From positions 38,947 through 62,037 of the forward strand of contig PATE01000026.1 in assembly GCA_002712305.1 (NCBI GenBank): a stretch of 23,091 bases of DNA, written 5' to 3'. The translations under genes were made by a program, and so were the position numbers. The stretch comes from Gemmatimonadota bacterium. Lineage in GTDB: Bacteria > Latescibacterota > UBA2968 > UBA8231. The notes beneath the pieces were generated by a model. The model saw nothing but the letters and a program-made list of their open reading frames with translations, did no database searches and had not been told where the DNA came from. Below, in pieces: positions 1 to 8,618 of the stretch (positions are counted from its first letter, which is position 1; every line of letters begins with the position of its first letter).

Positions 1-7
1 CATCTAA

Positions 8-24
8 TGCCCCTCGTCGGGGCA
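8..24. other. Short GC-rich hairpin at window edge
   Basis: TGCCCC and GGGGCA form a 6-bp perfect inverted repeat around a 5-base loop, just after a TAA at 5-7 that could be the stop of an upstream gene. There is no T-run after it, so a terminator is only a guess. It lies immediately before the start codon of the first (broken) gene. Confidence 0.25.
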
Positions 25-35
25 CGGAGACCGAC

Positions 36-914
36 ATGCCCGGCTCTTCGCTACTCAGGTCCCTGTCCACATTCGGTGTTGTGATTCTCGGAGCGGCATC
101 GGCCTGTGTACATGCCGCCAGTCTGCCTTTGAATCTGGTGCCGTCACGAGACCAGAATATCATCGGCGATGAGCTGATCCGGGGGATCGTCACGACCGGA
201 CCCGCCAGCGTGCACGGGCCGGAGATGGTGTCCACGGGGCCGGTCTTCGTCGGCGACGAGGCGGCGGCGATTCGCATCGACAGTACCGCACGTGGGACGT
301 GGATGCTGGATCTGGAATTCGCCGAAACCCTTGATATGCTCGGGTATTCGTCGTTCCGCTTCGCCTTCCATCCAGGGGGCGCGTCGGGCACGCAATTGGC
401 GATGGGGCTTGGCGAATACGATCTGTGATTGCTCACCCGTCGAACGACGCGCATCCACCTGAATCGCCGGGAATGGCAGATGGTGGAGTTTCCCCTCGAT
501 GTTTTTCAGAGGGAGCGTGTGATTCCCACGATCACATTCCAGGGAGATCTGCGGGGCACCTTCTATTTCGACGATATGCGACTGGTGAGTAAGCAGCAGC
601 TCACGGCCGTCGAGGAGGACACGAACCCAACACCGAATCAGACCACCCTTGAGGCCGGCTATCCGAACCCGTTCAACAGCAGCGTGACGATCTCATTCCA
701 GCTTGCTGAGTCGGGGCCGATACGGCTGGATATCTACAATGTCACTGGTTAGCGAGTGCGCCGACTCATTTCAGGGCACCGACAGGTCGGAGAGCATCCG
801 GCGACGTGGGATGGATGTGCTGAGGCTGGAGGCCACGTCGCAATCGGTGTATATCTATATCGACTGACCACGTCGGCGACGACGCAGGCACGGCGTTTAC
901 TGCTTCTGAGGTAA
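36..914 (+). pseudogene. Broken secreted protein with T9SS type A-like C-terminal sorting domain
   Basis: One reading frame runs from the ATG at 36 to the TAA at 912-914, interrupted by TGA at 426-428 and TAG at 750-752. Without the stops it would encode about 292 residues. The N-terminus is a signal peptide (hydrophobic stretch ending near CVHAAS). The middle is a beta-rich, jelly-roll/CBM-like region ending in FYFDDMRLV. The C-terminus is a typical T9SS tail: YPNPFN, then VTISFQL, LDIYNVTG, then after the TAG RVRRL, the GEHPATWDG core, GVYLYRL and a final RRLLLLR. Family conservation continues straight across both stops, so this is one gene. In this family the residue after LDIYNVTG is usually Gln, so the TAG probably arose from CAG. 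The TGA could have been TGG or CGA. The two stops make it non-functional, or the assembly is wrong at two bases. Its ligand is unknown. Confidence 0.8.
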
Positions 915-929
915 GGGCCTCCCTTTTTT
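913..929 (+). terminator. Weak candidate intrinsic terminator
   Basis: AAGGG and CCCTT form a 5-bp stem with a CCT loop overlapping the stop codon of the broken gene, followed by a run of six T. The stem is short. It ends only 12 bases before the ribosome-binding site of the next gene (AGGAG at 941-945), leaving little room for a separate promoter. Confidence 0.3.
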
Positions 930-952
930 CTTCAACGACCAGGAGTCTCGCA

Positions 953-2833
953 GTGACTCGATCCGTCCTCTGTCCAATGCTTTGCTTTGCCTGCCTGTTG
1001 GGGGTCGATCGCATCGCAGCTGACGACTTTCGTGTCCTGCCGTATCTACAGAATCCGGCACCAGAGGCGATGACGATCCTCTGGTTTTCTGACAGCGATG
1101 CCCCGGGGAGCGTCGAGATCAGTCCGACCCCCGGTCAGAGTTCAGAGCGCGTGTCAACAGCCACCCTCGCCGAGTCGCTCGCCTACCCGGCGTGGGAAGT
1201 GTCGACCTACTTCGACGGCACACCACCGCCTCCACCGATTCAGCACCGGGTTCGTATCGACGGCCTGGCACCGGCGACGGAGTACCACTTCCGCGTTCAG
1301 CAAGGGGAGTCGGCGCACGAGGGCACTTTCACCACCGCACCCGCACGCGGCACATCCGATCCGATCCGTCTGATCTTCTTCGCCGACTCCGAGACCGAGC
1401 CGGAATCGACGGGAAAACACACGAAGTGGCTCCGGGCGACCGACCTGCAGACGCCGCGAACCTATCCGCTGGATCAGACGACGGGTCTGGCGAACAACCT
1501 GCAGATCATCCTCGAAAGAGACCCTGACCTTCTGGGCATCGCCGGTGACCTCGTCGAATCGGGTGGCGAACAGCGCGACTGGGATGAATTCTGGCGTCAC
1601 ATGACCGATGTGGGAGGGGTCAATCTCGCAGCTCGTGTGCCGCTGATCGCGGCACCGGGGAATCACGAATACTACCAGGGCCCTCGGATGGCGGGATACG
1701 ACCAGCCCGGGTCCGAGCGGTCTATCTCACGCTGGTTGAGCTACTTCGAGAATCCGAGCAATTACGATCCGAGTGCAGAGGGCCGGTACTACCGTCTGGA
1801 CTATGGTCCCGTCACGCTCATCTGTCTGGATGTCAGCAATGGTATTCCGAACAGATCAGCCCACGACACGAACTTCTTACTTCTTGGGGACGATGAACCC
1901 GGTGGCGGGCATTCTCCCGGCTTTGGTGAGGGGTCCAGACAGCACGCCTGGTTGCGCCGGCAGTTGGCCGACAGTCAGCGGACCAGTGCCTTCACCTTCG
2001 TTTTCTTCCACCACGTGCCCTACTCGGTGGGCCCCCACGGATGGCCCGCCGGGAACGGCTCGGGACGGAACGAACAATCCGGCGTGCCCGTACGCGCCCT
2101 GACCCCCATGTTTCACGAATTCGGTGTCGATGCCCTCATCGCCGGCCACGACGAGATGTGGGAACGATCCACACTTGAGGGCGAGGAAGTCCTGACCGAT
2201 GGTCGTCGACGGCCTCATACACTACAGGTGCTGGATGTGGGCATCGCCGGCGACGGCCTGCGAGAACCGGAGCCGGGGCTGACCAATCCGCACCAGCAAT
2301 ACCTGGTGCATACGGATGTGCCAGAAGTCTGGTCGGACGGGGTGCTGATGTCGGGTGGCAAACACTATGGTCATCTCGAAATCGATGTGCTGCCTACCGA
2401 GGCGGGTTGGCAGGCGATTCTCAAGCCCGTCCACGTGTTTCCCTTTGTCGACGCCCAGGGCAATCTGCAGGGCTTCGAGCGCCGACTCTACGATGACATC
2501 ATCGTACTCGGGCACGTGGCGACGGCCATCAACGAGTCAAAGACCGGGAACGCCGGTACCCATCAACTACAGCCTCCGTACCCGAACCCCTTCAACGACA
2601 CGGTGCTGGTTCGATTTCAGCTGGCTTCGTTGGAAACGGTTCGAATCGAGATCCGCGACAACCGTGGAGCCTTGGTCCGCGAACTGCTAGACCGCCCTCT
2701 GGCAGCAGGCCTGCACACGGTGGAGTGGAATGGTCGCGAAGGGGATGGTGAGGCAGCCGCCAGCGGCATGTATCTGATCTCAATGCACGCCGGGGCCACG
2801 CGGGAGACAGTCGAGGCGGTGCTCGTCCGCTAA
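953..2833 (+). CDS. Secreted purple-acid-phosphatase-like metallophosphoesterase with T9SS tail
   Basis: A 626-residue exported phosphoesterase, probably hydrolysing organic phosphate esters outside the cytoplasm. The GTG start at 953 is supported by AGGAG at 941-945, seven bases upstream. Residues 1-23 are a signal peptide. About 25-130 is a fibronectin-III-like PAP N-terminal domain (FRVLPYLQNP to TEYHFRV to GTFTTAP). About 137-480 is the calcineurin-like core with the metal motifs in order: ADSE (144-147), GDLVE (198-202), GNHE (236-239), HH (353-354) and GHDEMWER (398-405). Residues 541-626 are a T9SS type A-like tail starting PPYPNPFN and ending EAVLVR. Oddities: motif I has D-S-E where DxH or DxG is usual, and the last motif has GHDE where GHxH is usual, so metal coordination may differ. 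It may share a transcript with the broken gene upstream, which carries the same tail type. Substrate cannot be told from sequence. Confidence 0.88.
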   Translation: MTRSVLCPMLCFACLLGVDRIAADDFRVLPYLQNPAPEAMTILWFSDSDAPGSVEISPTPGQSSERVSTATLAESLAYPAWEVSTYFDGTPPPPPIQHRVRIDGLAPATEYHFRVQQGESAHEGTFTTAPARGTSDPIRLIFFADSETEPESTGKHTKWLRATDLQTPRTYPLDQTTGLANNLQIILERDPDLLGIAGDLVESGGEQRDWDEFWRHMTDVGGVNLAARVPLIAAPGNHEYYQGPRMAGYDQPGSERSISRWLSYFENPSNYDPSAEGRYYRLDYGPVTLICLDVSNGIPNRSAHDTNFLLLGDDEPGGGHSPGFGEGSRQHAWLRRQLADSQRTSAFTFVFFHHVPYSVGPHGWPAGNGSGRNEQSGVPVRALTPMFHEFGVDALIAGHDEMWERSTLEGEEVLTDGRRRPHTLQVLDVGIAGDGLREPEPGLTNPHQQYLVHTDVPEVWSDGVLMSGGKHYGHLEIDVLPTEAGWQAILKPVHVFPFVDAQGNLQGFERRLYDDIIVLGHVATAINESKTGNAGTHQLQPPYPNPFNDTVLVRFQLASLETVRIEIRDNRGALVRELLDRPLAAGLHTVEWNGREGDGEAAASGMYLISMHAGATRETVEAVLVR

Positions 2834-2848
2834 GGGCAGACGCGAGGG

Positions 2849-3613
2849 CTACTGCGTATTCGGCTCGTGGGTGACGACTTTGCGTCCATCGGGATATAGG
2901 CGTCCTAGTTGCCGATCGAAGGCGTAGGCCAACTCAATCGACTCGCTCGGCTCACCCAGAAAGTTGAAACGCAGGACTACATCCTCCAAGATCAAGCGGA
3001 GGTCGGTGACGTCATCGTGAAGCACGGGGAAGACGAGGTATCCTTCCGCCTCCTGACCTGAGAACACGATGTCATCTGTCAGCATCGTGCGTCGCAGCAG
3101 GTCGAGTCGCTCGCGCAGCCGACCATACTCATTACCGCGATATCCGATGGCATAGGCCCGGTAGTAGTTCTCCATCTGCGCCAGAGAGAGACTGCGATAT
3201 TGGCGGCCATTGCCAGCGAGCAGAACCGAACGGGACGGGTCGACCTTCACCTTCGGATAACTGTAATTCTTGACCGTCGCGTGAAAAACGGTGAACCGCT
3301 GGCGTGTTGAATCCAAACCCGTGAATTCGGTATCACCGAATGTATAGCTGTTGGTCGACTTCGTGGCACCCACCGAGGCAGGGGAGAAATTCCGATTGAG
3401 TTCCTCGTCCGTCATCGGCCGCAAAGTGAGCTCGAACCGGTCCAGCTGATACACCACACTCCCGTCATCGTGCACCGTCATTCCCTGGCCCTGGTCACCC
3501 GCCGGCTTCAGAGGTCCAGCAAAGGGCTGATAGGCGCAAGAGACTATCGTGCAGCAGATGACGAGGGCCAGAAGGCCAAGGAAGGTGAGAATCGGCAGAG
3601 CGGGGCGTCTCAT
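2849..3613 (-). CDS. Predicted lipoprotein of unknown function
   Basis: A 254-residue protein I do not recognise. The ATG at 3613 gives MRRPALPIL, then a strongly hydrophobic stretch and a lipobox-like I-V-S-C (Cys26), so it is probably lipid-anchored. The frame is open upstream to a TTG at 3655, but that start would bury the signal peptide, so I prefer the ATG; neither has a clear Shine-Dalgarno sequence. The mature part is soluble and beta-rich with many charged residues (FELTLRPMTDEEL, QRFTVFHATVKNY, RFNFLGEPSESIELAYAFDRQ), somewhat like envelope lipoproteins that carry one compact domain. It converges on the phosphoesterase with a 15-bp gap and is divergent from the surface-protein block starting at 3748. 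Confidence 0.7.
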   Translation of the reverse strand: MRRPALPILTFLGLLALVICCTIVSCAYQPFAGPLKPAGDQGQGMTVHDDGSVVYQLDRFELTLRPMTDEELNRNFSPASVGATKSTNSYTFGDTEFTGLDSTRQRFTVFHATVKNYSYPKVKVDPSRSVLLAGNGRQYRSLSLAQMENYYRAYAIGYRGNEYGRLRERLDLLRRTMLTDDIVFSGQEAEGYLVFPVLHDDVTDLRLILEDVVLRFNFLGEPSESIELAYAFDRQLGRLYPDGRKVVTHEPNTQ

Positions 3614-3710
3614 GGAAATCTGTCCAGGTTTGCCAGCAACGGTGCGCAACAACAAGAATTCGCGAGGAAAGGTAGAGTCGGGTACCCCGACTGCACAAGA
3701 ATCTTCTTCC

Positions 3711-3741
3711 TTGACGATCCCTTCACAGCCGTTGTTACGTT
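3711..3741 (+). promoter_or_regulatory. Possible promoter of the surface-protein block
   Basis: TTGACG at 3711-3716 matches a -35 box at five of six positions. A poor -10 (TTACGT or TACGTT, 3735-3741) lies 18-19 bases on, within the 134-bp divergent gap. It would give a nearly leaderless mRNA for the ATG at 3748, which has no visible Shine-Dalgarno sequence. The -10 is weak, so this is tentative. Confidence 0.22.
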
Positions 3742-3747
3742 ATCCCT

Positions 3748-5685
3748 ATGTTGCGAAGAATCTACCCCTCTGTTTTCCTGCTCTGTCTTGCCTCGGTCAC
3801 GACAGGATCAGCCGACCAATTTCTCGTGGGCGGATCCGACCATCCCTGGGTCGACTCTGGTACCACTCCAGGTGGTGTCATCGACTTTGTCGAAGATATC
3901 ACCACCGTGATCGAAGAAGAGCAGGTCCTGTTTCCCGTCGAGACTGATGAGAGAAACTGGATCGTTCCGGTTCGTGTCGATCCAGACGTGAATATCTCGA
4001 TCGGATTGCTGGATCGTGGCGGCAAGATCGACATTAATCTGTCCGACAATCAGAAAGACGAAGATGAACTTGCGGGGGTGATCAACGGCGATCATCGTGT
4101 CGCCCTCGACCGCAAGCCTGTCGATGGCCGGGCCCTGGTGAACAATGGCATCATTCTGTCCATCGATCTGGGTGCCCGTTTTGGGGTGAATCGAATCGTC
4201 TTCTACCCTCGCATGACCCCGCAGTTTCCCTTCGGTAACGATTTCATGCGCAGTTACGCGCTGTTCATCAGCGAAGATGAAGAGCCAAACCTGGCGTCGC
4301 CTGACTTCTCGGAATCCGACAACCAGGACACGACGGTCGTCGTCGAGATCGACGCTCAGTTCGTTCGATCTCTGGCACTGAAGTCGACACTGAATGCCGG
4401 TTTTGAGATCGACGAATTCGAGATCTATGGGACCGGATTTGTGCCCGAGGCCTCTTACGAGTCCCTTCCACTGTTCCTCGATGATCCTTCTGTGTGGGGA
4501 CAGATTCGGTGGCTGGAGGCGATCGCCGGAGATCCGAGAGATTCCTCGATCGAAGTGCGGGTCCGCTCGGGTTCAGACGACACTCCGGACAGCTTCTTTC
4601 GCCAGATCAAGGTGGGAGGTGTTGTCACGGGCCGTTCCGAGAACGACGCTGATGGCAATCCGTTGACCCAGGCCAGCTACGAGCGCCTGCTGCGCGAAGA
4701 TGAGTCGGTGTTCAAGCAGACCGATCTGGAGAACTGGGGTCCGTGGCAGTTGGTGAGCAACGGGCAGACCCTTGAACTGCCCGCACCGCGACAGTATCTG
4801 CAGTTCCGCATCGACTTTGCCAACGCGACGCTGAATTCGGCTCGTGCCCTGGCGGAGTTGGAATTCGATTTCGCCTCGCCTCCCGTGGACAGGTTGATCG
4901 CCGAGGTCCAACCCTCTGTGGCCACCATCAGCGAGCCTACGACATTCACCTTCGTCGCTCGCATCGACAATGGCAGTGGCCGTCCCGGTTTTCGGCGTTT
5001 TGACATGGAAACGCCGGCGAGAGTGACGGCCATTCACTCGGTCATCGTACGCGACTCAAACGGTACCGTCGTTTCCCAAGGCGATTTCGGGTCGATCGCC
5101 AACGACGCGGTCTTGCCGATCCAGAGTGGCCAGATCACGGTCGATGCGATCGAAGAAGATCATTTCTCCTTACAATTGCCCCGGATTGAGCAGGACGGTG
5201 CCACGATCGAGATCATCTTTGACTCAGCCGTCTTTCGATATGGGACTCGATTCCGTGGCCAGGCCTTCGCCGACGATGCCGAGTTGCCCCTGCTGACCGA
5301 AGCGGGAAACGCGACGACTGCCATCGACACCGACGGTCTTCTCGTGAAGGTGTCGATCGGGTCCAAGATCGCGGGGCCCATGACCCTGACGCCGGCGAGT
5401 TTTTCACCCAATGGTGATGGTATCAACGATCTGACGCGGATCGAATACATTGTTCAGCATCTCGTCGCGCCTTCCCGGGTCACCGTAGATATCTATGACC
5501 TGGCCGGGCGTCGAGTGCGACAACTGACCACAGACAACAGAAGCAGTGGCCAATATGCCGTTGACTGGGACGGGCGCGACGATGACAACGCGCTGGTACC
5601 CCCCGGGTTGTATGTGGTGGCTGTCGAAATCAACTCAGATGAAGGAAACCATCGGCGCCTGGGGCAGGCTGCCGTGATCTACTGA
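3748..5685 (+). CDS. Surface protein A1: discoidin-like plus FlgD-like C-terminal domain
   Basis: A 645-residue secreted protein and the first of three paralogues in this block (others at 9626 and 13239). Residues 1-22 are a signal peptide. About 107-230 resembles a galactose-binding/discoidin jelly roll (SIDLGARFGVNRIVFYPR, then FEIDEFEIYGTGF). About 235-375 is a second beta domain containing GQIRW, the YERLL loop (311-315), NWGPWQ and APRQYLQFRI. About 385-535 is an Ig-like region with FRYGTRF and ELPLLTEAG. Residues 546-645 are a FlgD-Ig/gliding-associated domain (SPNGDGIND, DIYDLAGRRVRQL, WDGRDDDN, VPPGLYVV) ending AVIY. The stop TGA overlaps the ATG of the next gene by one base, so the two are probably translationally coupled. 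A role as an exported adhesin or surface-layer component fits the domains but is inference. Confidence 0.83.
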   Translation: MLRRIYPSVFLLCLASVTTGSADQFLVGGSDHPWVDSGTTPGGVIDFVEDITTVIEEEQVLFPVETDERNWIVPVRVDPDVNISIGLLDRGGKIDINLSDNQKDEDELAGVINGDHRVALDRKPVDGRALVNNGIILSIDLGARFGVNRIVFYPRMTPQFPFGNDFMRSYALFISEDEEPNLASPDFSESDNQDTTVVVEIDAQFVRSLALKSTLNAGFEIDEFEIYGTGFVPEASYESLPLFLDDPSVWGQIRWLEAIAGDPRDSSIEVRVRSGSDDTPDSFFRQIKVGGVVTGRSENDADGNPLTQASYERLLREDESVFKQTDLENWGPWQLVSNGQTLELPAPRQYLQFRIDFANATLNSARALAELEFDFASPPVDRLIAEVQPSVATISEPTTFTFVARIDNGSGRPGFRRFDMETPARVTAIHSVIVRDSNGTVVSQGDFGSIANDAVLPIQSGQITVDAIEEDHFSLQLPRIEQDGATIEIIFDSAVFRYGTRFRGQAFADDAELPLLTEAGNATTAIDTDGLLVKVSIGSKIAGPMTLTPASFSPNGDGINDLTRIEYIVQHLVAPSRVTVDIYDLAGRRVRQLTTDNRSSGQYAVDWDGRDDDNALVPPGLYVVAVEINSDEGNHRRLGQAAVIY

Positions 5686-8426
5686 TGAAAAGCACCACCA
5701 AACCTGCATTGACCAAACTTGCCGTATTGAGAGGGCTCAACGTGAGCATGACTCAGCCAGTTCACTATCGTCGAACACTCCAGATTGCCGTCATCTGTCT
5801 TTGCGCCGGCATCCTCGCTGTTCCCGCTTTTGCCCAGGACTACGGGGCCCGATTGGGAACGGTGAAGCGAGGCGGCGATGTCAAATTCGAACCCACCGGA
5901 CCGGGTGTGCTATTCGACGCCCTCGATCCAGCGGTGCGTAAGTGGTATGTGCCGCAGGAACTGTTCAACGAGTATGGATGGCACCAGTGGCAGTACACGA
6001 ACTACGCTCGGCAGCGCTACGAGCGTTACGTGGACACGGCAATCGAGGGAGACTACTTCTACGATCAGTATGGCAGTTTGGTCACCCGTGGATGGCTGGT
6101 GTACGACTGGCAGGAGGACCGTCCCCAGCAGTTTGGCAGCACCGTTTTCAAGACGCGCCGCTATCGGGACTGGTTCAATCGCGTCGTCATCGCCTCCGAT
6201 TCGAAAGGGCAGTATCACTACACGCTGACCGTGGGTGATGAGATTCGCTCGACTCTGACACCGATGACATTCTCGAAGCCGGGTTTCAACGGCATTCAGT
6301 TCGACTTCGCCGCCGACAAATACCAGGGAACGTTCCTGCTGTCGAGACCGAGTCGCCCGGCGCAGGTGACCGACCCGGAGGTGCCCGACACACGCACCAG
6401 CGTCACCAATCTGATCGGTGGGCGAGGTGTGGTTCAGGTAGGGGACTTTATCAAACTGGGAGCCACGTATGTGAGTGCCTTTCAGGCACAGACGCTGCGT
6501 GACGATGTGGCGGGCACACCCTTCTCAGGTGGCTCTCTTACGACGGAGCAGAATGCCGTTCCCATCTCGCGGATCATCCTGCGTCTTTCAGACGATTCGC
6601 CCGACGATGGCACAGGTGGCGCTGCCCTGTTTGATGACGAGATCATCATCAAGGACGTGGATGGAAACACGGTGCGCGGCAGCGAGATCGGCTTCGAACC
6701 CATCCGCGAGGGTGGTTTCCAGCGTGTGGGGTATCTGGCGGCCGACGGCGGCGAACAGATTCTGTTGACATACGACTTCACCGATGCCAGCTATCTGGGG
6801 CCCGATCGGTCGGTGATCAAAGAGGTCTCCTTCGAATTGGTCGTGTCCAACGACTATCGAGTGGAGATCACGTCAGACCGCCAGACCAATGTCGACCTGC
6901 AGCCCGTATTCCTGTTGGCTGAGCGCGCAGCAGGGAACATCCAGGACAACTCGAATCAACGTCTGCTGCGCATCGAATACGGTCTGCCCACGTCGAATGT
7001 GATCTTCGGGTTCACCGTCGAAGGCACACAGATCCTGGGCTTCGACCTGTACGGTGAGTGGGATATCAACAAGCGCTACCGCCAATACCCGAATGTGAAT
7101 CGCAAGAATCACAGCACCGCCATCGACGACGCACAGGCGTGGATGATCAATCTCACACGCACGACGTATCCCTGGTTCTTCTCGCTCGAGGGATACAGCA
7201 TGGACAGCGACTACTCGACTCGTTCGTTCCTGGCCGGTACACGGGTGCAGGACGAGATCGACTACGAGGATGAACGGCTCTACGTGTATGAATTCGTCGA
7301 TGACAACGACGATCAGGATCGTCGCCCGGATTGGGATCGTTTCGGCCAGGCACTCGTGGACAACGCCATCTTCCCCGGATTCGACGAGAACAACGACTTC
7401 ATCTCCGACTTCAACCAGAATGATACCGATGACCGGCCAAACCTGGTGCCGGACTACGAAGAGCCCTTCCTGCGCTATCGCACCGACCGCCCGGAGTTTC
7501 TGTTCGGCATCGACATGAACAACAACGGCTGGATCGACCGCTTCGAGAATGACGACGAGCCCGATTTCCCCTATAAGCGCGATCGTCGCGGATACAACGT
7601 CTATGGCGGCACCCACATTCTGTCCGACGCCCGATTGACGCTGGGGCGTACGGACGAGGAGCTCATCGACGGCGATGGTGCGAACCGAACGACCTATCTG
7701 TTGCTGACCCTCGATCATGATCGCGCGAGTCTGGGTCGCTTCAAGGTCTATCAGTATCTGCGCAAGGCAGAAGATGACATCCGTGACAATCTGATTCAGT
7801 GGGTGCAACTGCAGGACTCGCGTGGCGGTCTGGTCAGGATTCAGGATCCTTTACCGGCGCGCGACACGTGGATCAACACGACCTATCTGAGCTTCGACTA
7901 TCAGGGGATCGAGGGGCTCAACTTCGTCAACAAGTTCAAGTACGAGTTGTTCCATCAGAACGACGACGTACCCGAACTGCGTGACTCAGCCCATTTCTTC
8001 GGCCTCATCAACAAGGCCGACTACACGGTAAAAGTGGGCCCCGTCGATGTGCAACCCAGATGGAAGAGTGAGTTCATTCGCCAGAGCCCCGTCGAAGGGC
8101 GTGATCCCAAACGACGCGAGCTGACAGAAACGCTGTTTCTCGTGACCCGCTTCCCGGTGCTGCGACAAACCCTCATCGAACTCGGTCTTGAGATTTCCCG
8201 GTTCGAGCAGTTTCGCGACAAAAAGGGAGTACCCGTCGAGCGCACGCTGCGACCTGACTCGAACAGTCGAGTCGTAGCCGTTCAGTTGAGCAACACGTCG
8301 CCCTATCTCGGATACAATCTCAACGTGCGCACGGGATTGCGACTAAAGAAGGAGACCTTCGAGACGTTGCCCTCCGAGACCACAAGCACCCTTTTTGTGA
8401 CGATCTACGCTGGATTGGGCGGCTGA
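5685..8426 (+). CDS. Large putative outer-membrane beta-barrel protein with EF-hand-like loops
   Basis: A 913-residue envelope protein I cannot assign to a named family. The ATG at 5685 overlaps the previous stop (TGATG). A later ATG at 5748 is possible and would give a shorter signal-peptide n-region; cleavage is expected after AFA (residue 50) with either start. About 51-200 is aromatic-rich (WYVPQELFNEYGWHQWQY). Around 290-420 is a beta domain. From about 430 to the end are repeated amphipathic beta strands of outer-membrane type. An acidic insert at 539-625 carries calcium-loop-like motifs: DDNDDQDRR, DENNDFISDFN (from 567) and DMNNNGWIDRFE (610-621), the last matching the EF-hand loop pattern D-x-N-x-N-G-x-I-D-x-x-E. 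Coupling to A1 suggests it anchors or exports the surface proteins; this is inference. A perfect hairpin surrounds its stop codon. Confidence 0.75.
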   Translation: MKSTTKPALTKLAVLRGLNVSMTQPVHYRRTLQIAVICLCAGILAVPAFAQDYGARLGTVKRGGDVKFEPTGPGVLFDALDPAVRKWYVPQELFNEYGWHQWQYTNYARQRYERYVDTAIEGDYFYDQYGSLVTRGWLVYDWQEDRPQQFGSTVFKTRRYRDWFNRVVIASDSKGQYHYTLTVGDEIRSTLTPMTFSKPGFNGIQFDFAADKYQGTFLLSRPSRPAQVTDPEVPDTRTSVTNLIGGRGVVQVGDFIKLGATYVSAFQAQTLRDDVAGTPFSGGSLTTEQNAVPISRIILRLSDDSPDDGTGGAALFDDEIIIKDVDGNTVRGSEIGFEPIREGGFQRVGYLAADGGEQILLTYDFTDASYLGPDRSVIKEVSFELVVSNDYRVEITSDRQTNVDLQPVFLLAERAAGNIQDNSNQRLLRIEYGLPTSNVIFGFTVEGTQILGFDLYGEWDINKRYRQYPNVNRKNHSTAIDDAQAWMINLTRTTYPWFFSLEGYSMDSDYSTRSFLAGTRVQDEIDYEDERLYVYEFVDDNDDQDRRPDWDRFGQALVDNAIFPGFDENNDFISDFNQNDTDDRPNLVPDYEEPFLRYRTDRPEFLFGIDMNNNGWIDRFENDDEPDFPYKRDRRGYNVYGGTHILSDARLTLGRTDEELIDGDGANRTTYLLLTLDHDRASLGRFKVYQYLRKAEDDIRDNLIQWVQLQDSRGGLVRIQDPLPARDTWINTTYLSFDYQGIEGLNFVNKFKYELFHQNDDVPELRDSAHFFGLINKADYTVKVGPVDVQPRWKSEFIRQSPVEGRDPKRRELTETLFLVTRFPVLRQTLIELGLEISRFEQFRDKKGVPVERTLRPDSNSRVVAVQLSNTSPYLGYNLNVRTGLRLKKETFETLPSETTSTLFVTIYAGLGG

Positions 8427-8436
8427 GCCGCCCAAT
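8414..8436 (+). terminator. Perfect 10-bp hairpin with the stop codon as its loop
   Basis: ATTGGGCGGC (8414-8423) and GCCGCCCAAT (8427-8436) are exact inverted repeats. The three loop bases, TGA, are the stop codon of the outer-membrane protein gene. No T-run follows (next bases ATGGGG), so it could be an mRNA 3-prime stabiliser or a factor-dependent end, not a classical intrinsic terminator. Confidence 0.5.
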
Positions 8437-8595
8437 ATGGGGCCCTCGGAGACGCATATAAGTAACACTGTAACAACAGTTTAAGCTGACAGGCGGTCGT
8501 TGGTATTTGCGGCTCATTCAAAACCTGTTGATTTGCCCCCGGCTAAATAGATGTGTAGCTTTTCGACAGAATTTCGCGGCATTGAATCCAGAGCA

Positions 8596-8618
8596 GGGGG
8601 CCGGCCGGCCTCTGTTTT
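8596..8618 (+). terminator. GC-rich hairpin plus T-run upstream of the CBM9-like gene
   Basis: Two GGCC arms (8599-8602 and 8607-8610), with outer G-C and G-U pairs, fold around a GGCC tetraloop and are followed by TTTT at 8615-8618. It sits 45 bases before the ATG at 8664 in the 237-bp gap after the outer-membrane gene. It could end read-through from the gene before or act as a leader attenuator. I see no convincing promoter in the gap. Confidence 0.4.

Noticed and set aside
426-428. TGA in the first broken gene as a selenocysteine codon
   Set aside because: No Cys or redox motif nearby (context YDL-x-LLTRR), the fold is a secreted beta domain, and a TAG stop follows later in the same frame.
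6873-7808. Long minus-strand open frame (311 codons) opposite the outer-membrane gene
   Set aside because: Shadow of the acidic coding region; no homology, no ribosome-binding site, and the plus frame has a signal peptide and clear motifs.
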